Under the pieces are notes generated by a model that was not told the origin of the DNA, did not search any database, and saw only the letters and a list, made by a program, of their open reading frames with translations. 64,000 bases of DNA, taken from contig BCKK01000001.1 in assembly GCA_001600615.1 (NCBI GenBank), positions 1,341,082-1,405,081 on the forward strand, given 5' to 3'. Positions within the stretch are counted from its first letter, which is position 1. Each line of letters begins with the position of its first letter. This stretch comes from Dioszegia crocea. Lineage: Eukaryota > Basidiomycota > Tremellomycetes > Tremellales > Bulleribasidiaceae. The translations under genes were made by a program, and so were the position numbers. Below are positions 58,001 to 64,000 of this stretch, piece after piece.

Positions 58001-58095
58001 AACTTCGCAGGCGTCATAAGCTGCCGCATCCGCTTTGCTCCAGCTTTGGAGGACTCAGCGGTATGAGATGTATCCATGCTATCTGTGACCTCCAT
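55043..58095 (-). CDS. MED16: Mediator complex subunit 16 (Med16/Sin4)
   Basis: Starts at 58095 (MEVTDSMDTSHTAESS) and stops at 55043-55045. The N-terminal half is a WD-like propeller: HLIYPSTSSAFAGHLLTPL, ISISPSGEWVVIFHPNPHIP, GWIGLVGDDDGVWVGWRRKG and GITFFSVPHRDPAPP. The C-terminal half is helical (SVAEWVMVVLSNLFRSVVLY, LLHPQLRGLLLRLLSQIQAF). The end has the Med16-type paired Cys motifs VIRCDRCSWPTK and GCGCGGTW. Med16 sits in the Mediator tail and links activators to RNA polymerase II. It lies back to back with CKS1 across a 910-bp region. The call rests on overall layout and the terminal Cys motif; propeller repeats are degenerate, as is usual here. Confidence 0.82.
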
Positions 58096-59005
58096 TACAG
58101 CTTCGAGAAGTATCGAGAGCTGGAGATGAGCTACGAAGCAGAGATGTACATGGTTCTTGCCCGCGGCTCGAGCGCGATCTGGATGATTGTTGCCTGTTGT
58201 TACGTAATATTTCCAGGCACACCGCCAAACCTCAAGTGCGCGATGACCTTGATTCCAGGATTCTATATACATACTGGACAGACAAAGAGCTGGACTCGTC
58301 TGGATGGGTACGACCAGCAAGCAAGTTAAGCAATAATAAATGCAGTCAGATCGTTCCCTTGAGCGGCAGCATGTTGTTCACAGGCCAGTGCGACGAGCTG
58401 GAAGGCCAGCTTCGATGGAAGATCGATCGACCGCATGAGTTCCTGAGTAGATGACGGTCCAGAAGCTCTCAATAAGATGAGATCCATCCTCTCTCTATCA
58501 CTATGACTCCGGCTTCATAGATGCTTCAAATTTCAGTCGATTGTCGCAGGACTTACAGAGCCGTACCGACGGAGGAATGGTTTGCCAATTCTTCTGCCTT
58601 TTGCTATAGTCATGAACAAGTCGTGGCATTTCAATCTCGTTTCGTTAACCTCCCTTATACTTACTTCGGCTACACCAACACCAGCCTATCTTCTCCCAAT
58701 GTTCAGACGGCGTCCCAACCAGCAGTCCGCCTTCTCAAGGATTTAGTGAGCGTTTCAGAGCGTTTCAGCTTGCTCACGTGGCACCTCCTCCACCGTCGGC
58801 GGACGCCGTGTCAACAGAAAAAGGTTTGCTTCCGAAGAACGCGCTTTCACTCCCCAGTCGCGTCCTCGGGATAGACCCAAAATATCCTCATCTCACCCTG
58901 ATCACCTACAGCTTACCGATCGATCTCACAACTCGTACCAGCAGACACACACACGCGCATATACGTACCACCGATCCGAGAAGAATATCCAAACCTCGAC
59001 AATAT
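58096..59005. promoter_or_regulatory. Divergent promoter region MED16 / CKS1, 910 bp
   Basis: Holds both promoters. No coding frame with recognisable content, TATA box or repeat was seen. Confidence 0.45.
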
Positions 59006-59831
59006 GGGAGCGGCAAAACCTGCGCAAACGCTTGAGGAGCTTTCAGAGCGGTGCGTCTTCTACTCATTAGATATATGGCGCTGCCTGGTTGCGCTAGTTG
59101 TGCAAGACACCCGCTGATATCGTTTAGAATTATATATTCCGACAGATGTAAGCTTGTCCCTTTATTCAGATCGAGGAGTCGGATCGGCACAGGATTGTCG
59201 TATCAGCCTGGATGCCTCCCCGATGCCGGAACTGCTTCATTGGCGCCACTGACACCGGCCCTTCGTGCTTTGCCAGACCCGAGCTGATGTTCGCCAGATA
59301 GTGACGATCACTACGAGTACAGACATGTCATTCTGCCTAAACAGATGCTGAAATTGTTACCTAAACAGTGAGTTCCTTCCCTGGGCATACCTCGGTCGAG
59401 CCAGGATGATAGCTGACGTCCGAAGCTATTTCGCTCCCGATGACACTGGACTATTACGCATTCTTTCAGAGGCCGAATGGCGTGGAGTGGGAATCACACA
59501 GTCACTAGGATGGGAACATTTCGAAGTGCATGGTGAGTTATCAGTCCTCATTGCCTCCCAGCTGTTCACCTCGACTTTACGCCTCCTGTCGATTGACCCA
59601 TCCCATAAGTACGCAAGCTGATTGATCAGCTCCCGAACCCCACATTCGTACGTTTATTTGTGATATCCAGTCTGCCTGGTTCAGACAATACCTTTGAAGG
59701 GTTGCTTGTAACGTAGCTACGATATAGACCCCGCGCTGACACCTACAGTCCTCTTCAGACGATCACTAGTGAGCTGATACGCCATACCATCTAAGCACCC
59801 ATAGCTGACTTGGTAGCCAAGCAAGAAATAA
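59006..59831 (+). CDS. CKS1: Cyclin-dependent kinase regulatory subunit Cks1
   Basis: Seven short exons give about 98 residues: [16 protein letters not shown], then [72 protein letters not shown] and finally LPSKK with a stop at 59829-59831. The core follows the family closely. It includes the HxPEPH hinge (HAPEPHILLF) that controls strand-swapped dimers and the residues that bind phosphorylated substrates of Cdk1 (around the LGWEH strand). Cks1 docks on Cdk1 and promotes multisite phosphorylation. The intron density is high for such a small gene; each junction was checked for phase. Confidence 0.95.
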
Positions 59832-60333
59832 TATAATCGAGAGAACGACGATACCGGGCCCACAATCATGCAGAATTTGTATCCATCCATACGCCGGCGC
59901 AGGGCCTCACATTTTCGACTCCGCGGCAGGGCGTGTTAGCAGACATCGAGGAGATTCTTTCGGGCACACTAGACAATCTGGGCATTATTCAAATCATGTA
60001 TCATCATCCTCATGTCCAGGACAGCAATGAATGTTGAGGGCCACCGCATGATCTGCTAATAAGGATCATGATGACGAAATTCTTCCAGGCAGCCAGTCCC
60101 AACAGTGCAGACTGTGTCCCTTCGATCTTCCGGACCGACCATCGTCTGGCCCCGTGAAACCGAAAGGCACTTCACTTTCACGCCATCCAGCGAGTAACCG
60201 TCAGTAGTGGCGAGGCACTTTGCGCGAAATTGCGAGAAGGGGCAGCAATACATGAGATTCTCGGCCAAAACCAGCCTAACAACCCTCCGCACGCCGCATC
60301 CTTGTCCTAGATATCTGACTCGAAACGAGTAGA
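59832..60333. other. Intergenic between convergent CKS1 and RPP2, 502 bp
   Basis: Contains a plus-strand stretch (about 59860-60038) open without an ATG, with a helix-like segment (VLADIEEILSGTLDNLGII) ending in TGA. It is probably 3' UTR. Nothing else was seen. Confidence 0.4.
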
Positions 60334-60856
60334 TTAGTCGAACAGACCGAAGCCCTGAAAATCATCAGCATCAATTCACGCATCCCAGAAATCTTGCCTC
60401 AAATCACTCACCATGTCGTCGTCGGACTCCTCCTTCTCCTCGGCCTTCTTCTCCTCAGCCTTCTCCTCAGCAGCGGGGGCGGCACCACCGGCGGCGGCAG
60501 CGGGGGCGGAGCCAGATGAGGCACCGGCACCACCGGAGGGGATGGAGGCGAACTTGCCAGAGCCCTCAGCGATGAGCTGTGTTGTCAGCACGAAGTCCTA
60601 GCGGATTGCCGCCTGCCTAGATCCTCTGTCCCATCTTCTCTTTCCCACCCGCGTGTCCCGCCTTCGCCTACATCCCCCCGCCCAGACCCAAACTCACCTC
60701 GTTGATGTCCTTGCCCTCAAGCTCAGAGATCAATTTGTCCAATCGCTCCTGCTCAGCCTCGACACCGACAGTCTCAAGGAGAGACTTGATGTCCTCGGCC
60801 GAGGGGGAGGCGTTGCCGCCGAGCTGGAGAAGGAGGTAGGCTGCGATAAGCTTCAT
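60334..60856 (-). CDS. RPP2: 60S acidic ribosomal protein P2
   Basis: Starts at 60856 with [20 protein letters not shown], continues [20 protein letters not shown] and [14 protein letters not shown]. After an intron it runs [16 protein letters not shown], an Ala/Gly-rich hinge, then a Lys/Glu segment. After a second intron (GTGAGT directly after ESDDDM) it ends with GFGLFD and a stop at 60334-60336. The ESDDDMGFGLFD terminus is the stalk signature that recruits translation factors (and is the docking end in all P proteins). P1/P2 dimers form the lateral stalk of the 60S subunit. An acceptor (CTGACTTTGACCAG) ends directly before the ATG and a matching donor lies at 60955, so a 99-nt 5'-UTR intron is likely, as is common in ribosomal protein genes. 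Confidence 0.96.
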
Positions 60857-61337
60857 CTGGTCAAAGTCAGCTTGAAGGTCTTTTGACAACTTCTACACCC
60901 ATTCCCTGCCATCCTGTTCTGCACTCTCTGTTCGTACAAGTCGACAAGAACTCACTTTGATCGTGCAAGTAAGCCAAATTAAGCCGGATGGGCAGGTATA
61001 CTTTCAGTGATCTGGTTAGGGTGGAGGTGAAGAGATTTTGATTTAGTAGGGCTCTATTCAGCACCGCGGCCAGGGCCAGATTTGCCACACATCGTGGGGA
61101 ATTTCGGAACTCGGTAACGCCGCGAGAAACGTGGCCAAATCCCCGTCCTCGCTTTCCCACGGTTGCACCTGCATAATTCCCGGCGCGACTGTTTTCCCTT
61201 GCTCCTGTACTGCAAGCATCCTTGTTCTGCACTTCGCCCATAAGTCGACACTGATGACCTAGCTGGCATGTAGTCGAGGCACACTGCTGAAAGCCTACAA
61301 GCTAGCCGTACCACAGCTTGCGAGATCCACTGCGAGT
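60857..61337. promoter_or_regulatory. Divergent promoter RPP2 / polo-box-like gene
   Basis: 481 bp. It includes the RPP2 5'-UTR intron (60857-60955) and leader on the minus strand. No recognised factor site was seen. Confidence 0.5.
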
Positions 61338-62780
61338 ATGACTACTCCCTCACCTGCCATCCGGGTCCGCCGACGTATACCGCCCATCACACCCCTTCCG
61401 ACGAGACCACTGCGATCTATCCATCAACCGACTGCAGAACACACGCGCGTCATATCGGAAGGCTCGACCATCCGCGGCCTTCGCGTAGCCCTCGAGGAAA
61501 CACCGGTCAAGCTTCGGGAGCTAGAAGCTGGGTGGCGGGAACGAAGAAGGGTTGGTTTAAGGGATAAGCGGGGTGACGATGATGGAGTGGAGGTTGAGCA
61601 GCCGGCGGTCAGAAATAAGAGAGAGGGGCTGAAGAAGAGTGATCATCCGCGCGTTGTCGTTACGGCCGCGGGAAGGCGAGGGGAAAGCCAGACTAAAGGT
61701 CACATTCCAGCCTGGAGCTCTACGATGCCTGAGCCTGACAAATCCCGCACTCGGGGAGCTCGACCTCCACTGCGCCGTCCACCTGTCGTACGAATCCCGG
61801 ATGCCTTTACAGTTCCGACCCGTCCCAAAACCATCACTCTGCGCCAAATCCCTTCGCTCTTACCCACGTATGCCCCTCCATCGCCGCCTCCGACACCTCC
61901 ACCCATCCCGACATCCCTCGCTGGATTGAGCGGAACATCCACTGCCTCTCCCCGCCGATCCGACCTAACCTGTTACCCAGTGAGACAGCAGCCGGGTCCA
62001 CTACTCTCGTCGCCATTGGTCCCGACCACTCATCCCATGCCTCTCACTTCTCGATCAACCGACACCATCCACGTCCACCCGGCTCCAGGCGGTATCACCC
62101 TCTCTTTGCGCGCTCACTCTCAGACGATCCAGATATCGCACGATGGACGCATAGCCACAATCTCGACACATTCCCCATTCGGGGTAACCGAGGCAGGAGT
62201 TCAGAGTCGGAGGTTGAGTCTGGATAATTGGGGGAAGTGGTCTGGGGGGGACAAAAGAGACTGGGAGCTGGTAAGGAAGTTGATCGAGAGCTATAAACGA
62301 CTCACACCAAAAGTAAGCTTTATACATGCTCTCAACTGAACAAAGCTGACTTATGGCCAGGTCAAATTATATCTCCCACTTGGAAACCTAACGATTACAT
62401 GTTCCACCCCTCCTGACGTTCTGCTCAACTTCACTTATACCTCTGCCGCACCCAATGATGAGGCCCCTATACCAACCGCCGCAGCTCGGTCCACTACCAA
62501 GGTCCGCGTCCGCTGATCGCTTTCCGATAGTCAGGTAGTCATTGATACTGCGTCGACATCCACCGGCGGCACGGAGCGATTGCGTACGAAACGGACAACC
62601 GGGCTAGTTCTTCCTTCTCCACCTTCCAGCTCGCCCGGCAAAGACCCGATACACCGTACAGACGAGACCGTTCTCGCTCTGCAAGCCATGCTACGAAGTG
62701 CGGGCGGGTGGACCGAGGCGGAGCGGGCAGGTTTGGACAGGATGTGCGATTTGAGGGAAGAGTGGAGCCGATTTGGCTGA
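61338..62780 (+). CDS. Protein with polo-box-like segment, no kinase domain
   Basis: Three exons: 61338 to about 62313, then from VKLYLPLGNLTITC to ARSTTK, then from VVIDTASTSTGG to the stop at 62778-62780; both introns are in phase 0. Total about 440 residues. The N-terminal 230 residues are Arg/Pro/Ser-rich and disordered (RVRRRIPPITPLPTRPLRS). Residues about 245-365 look folded: ITLSLRAHSQTIQISHDGRI, SRRLSLDNWGKW, DWELVRKLIESYKRLTPKVK and LYLPLGNLTITC followed by VLLNFTYT. The order of strands, an SxDN-like turn, a helix and two more strands resembles the first cryptic polo box of PLK4, as recalled from family knowledge. No kinase motifs are present. The C-terminus is helical (TVLALQAMLRSAGGW). 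Function unknown; a spindle-pole or kinase-adaptor role is conjecture. Confidence 0.6.
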
Positions 62781-63049
62781 GCGTGCGATCATTTTTCTTC
62801 ATCCTCTCTGTAGCAAGCACACTTCTGTTCATCTGTATCACCTCTAGCATCCTTGCCCTGTCTGTATATGTCGTGTAAAGCCCAGTAGTCATCCCCTCGT
62901 GAGCCATAGCAGCATACGGTCTGAAATTTTGCTTCCGCTATCACACTGAAACCAAAATTCAGCCATCCATCCAACTCGCGCATCTCACAATTGGACACCT
63001 TCTAGCCCTATCATACATCGCTTGCATTCCCAACCGAGACTCCAGCACC
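62781..63049. other. Intergenic, 269 bp
   Basis: Short spacer holding the polo-box-like gene 3' end and the MRPS5 promoter. Nothing further was seen. Confidence 0.5.
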
Positions 63050-64000
63050 ATGTCATCGTCCCTTACTCGGTCATTCCGAGCGCTCCGTCTAGCACCAAAC
63101 CTCCGCCCAATGACTCGGAACGCATCAACCGACCCTGCCCCTCCTGCTCCCCCCTCTGCCTCCTCGTCCAAGTCAGGGATCGAGCACCCCGTGGTGCTTC
63201 CATACCACCCTGTCCCCCGCCCAGAGAGCTCAGATACCCCCTCATCGTTCCGCCAGGCCCAACATCAGTATATAAACTACCCGCGTCGGGTATTCTCGGC
63301 GCCCCGGAATGAAGAGATGCCAGAGCGATTAGGCGGTAATGAGGTTGCTGAGCGAGAGAGGATACTGGTTGCTGCGACGGGTCTGTCGGCTGGGGAGATC
63401 CGGGGTTTGAGAAGGTATACTGTGAGGATCGGGCGAGTTGTGCAGATGACAAAGAAGGGTAAAACGTGAGTGTGATCTAGAGAGAGTGATCCCATGACAT
63501 CGAGCCGAGATTGGCTATTGGCAAAACATCAGATGTAGATCGGACGCTGATGAGTGTGCAGGCCTAGTTATACCGCTCTTGTAGTCGTCGGATCACCACA
63601 ACGAGGACTAGTCGGGATCGGATACGGCCGAGGCGCTACCAACCTCAAAGCGATGGATACTGGCTTTCACAAGGGTAAATAATCGTCCTTACTTACTGGC
63701 CTAGCCCAGTCTACAGGTCCCCGAGCTGATCCTTTAGCCGTACTCTCCATGGACTTTGTGACGCGATACGAGAACCGCACGCTGTGGGGCGAAGGACGAG
63801 ATCTGACGAATAAATGGGGCTCAACAAAGGTGCTCATGCGCGCCCGTCCGCCAGGTTTCGGACTCATGGTTCCTCCCGCGCTCCATCGGGTGTTCACGGC
63901 TTGTGGAATCAGAGACGCATCAGCTACTATCGAGGGAAGCCGGAATTCGGTCGAGGTCGTCAAGTGTGTCATGCAGATGTTGCATGGTGGGGTGAGTGCT
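63050..64000 (+). CDS. MRPS5: Mitochondrial small-subunit ribosomal protein uS5m, 3' partial
   Basis: Starts at 63050 ([20 protein letters not shown], an Arg/Ser-rich mitochondrial presequence). Exon 1 ends at 63465. Exon 2 starts at 63562 and completes the S5 N-terminal domain: [20 protein letters not shown] and [18 protein letters not shown]. After a further intron comes the S5 C-terminal domain: [20 protein letters not shown] and [18 protein letters not shown]. The coding region runs off the window end with [11 protein letters not shown]. Bacterial-type S5 lies near the decoding centre and mRNA entry of the small subunit. The terminal exon(s) are missing because the window ends. Confidence 0.93.

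Noticed and set aside
1..64000. tRNA, rRNA, CRISPR arrays, biosynthetic clusters, LTR elements
   Set aside because: Scanned by eye for tRNA B-box-like sequence, long direct or inverted repeats and clustered enzyme families; none found.

Overview
The window is a gene-dense stretch of a fungal nuclear genome. Genes carry many short introns (about 40-65 nt) with GT-AG ends and a CTGAC-type branch site just before the acceptor. Together with the protein families this suggests a basidiomycete yeast, most likely a tremellomycete (Cryptococcus, Kwoniella or Saitozyma relatives). That placement is inference from gene structure and family knowledge; no database search was done.

Layout: 0-6 kb holds a RING-CH membrane ubiquitin ligase (+), a small one-span membrane protein (-) and a GH3 beta-glucosidase with a PA14 insert (-). 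From 6.7 to 14 kb lie a Zds1-like PP2A/Cdc14 regulator (-) and an OPT oligopeptide transporter (-). From 14 to 22 kb lie proteasome subunit alpha-3 (+), a Pro-rich small protein (-), a DUF1771-Smr protein (+) and a Reg1-like PP1 regulator (+). From 23 to 26 kb is the F-box/WD40 protein Met30 (-). From 26.3 to 29.7 kb is a LINE-type retroelement (-) with N-terminal zinc fingers, a reverse transcriptase and a probable restriction-like endonuclease. It contains a 100-N assembly gap and eight ambiguous bases. From 30.5 to 43.6 kb lie an Axl2-like cadherin-domain protein (-), a small orphan (-), PIG-S (-), proteasome beta-5 (-), an SDHAF1-like LYR protein (+) and the Rpl4 chaperone Acl4 (-). From 44 to 54.5 kb lie a polytopic orphan (+), a Tho7-like protein (+), a Dabb-domain protein (-) and a tricalbin (-). 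From 55 to 64 kb lie Mediator Med16 (-), Cks1 (+), ribosomal P2 (-), a protein with a polo-box-like segment and no kinase domain (+), and mitochondrial ribosomal protein uS5m (+, cut by the window edge).

Most genes are housekeeping genes without functional clustering. Several share short divergent promoters: OPT/alpha-3, Pro-rich/Smr, beta-5/SDHAF1, Acl4/polytopic orphan, Med16/Cks1 and P2/polo-box-like. Themes that recur are protein turnover (RING-CH ligase, Met30, two core proteasome subunits), phosphatase and cell-cycle control (Zds1, Reg1, Cks1, polo-box-like protein) and membrane biology (PIG-S, tricalbin, Axl2, OPT).

The points most worth a second look are the kinase-less protein resembling the first cryptic polo box of PLK4, the retroelement and its apparently false assembly gap, an in-frame TAG in the 3' part of REG1, an unresolved splice junction in the Tho7-like gene, and a GC-AG intron in the SDHAF1-like gene. 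I saw no tRNA, rRNA, CRISPR array or biosynthetic cluster.
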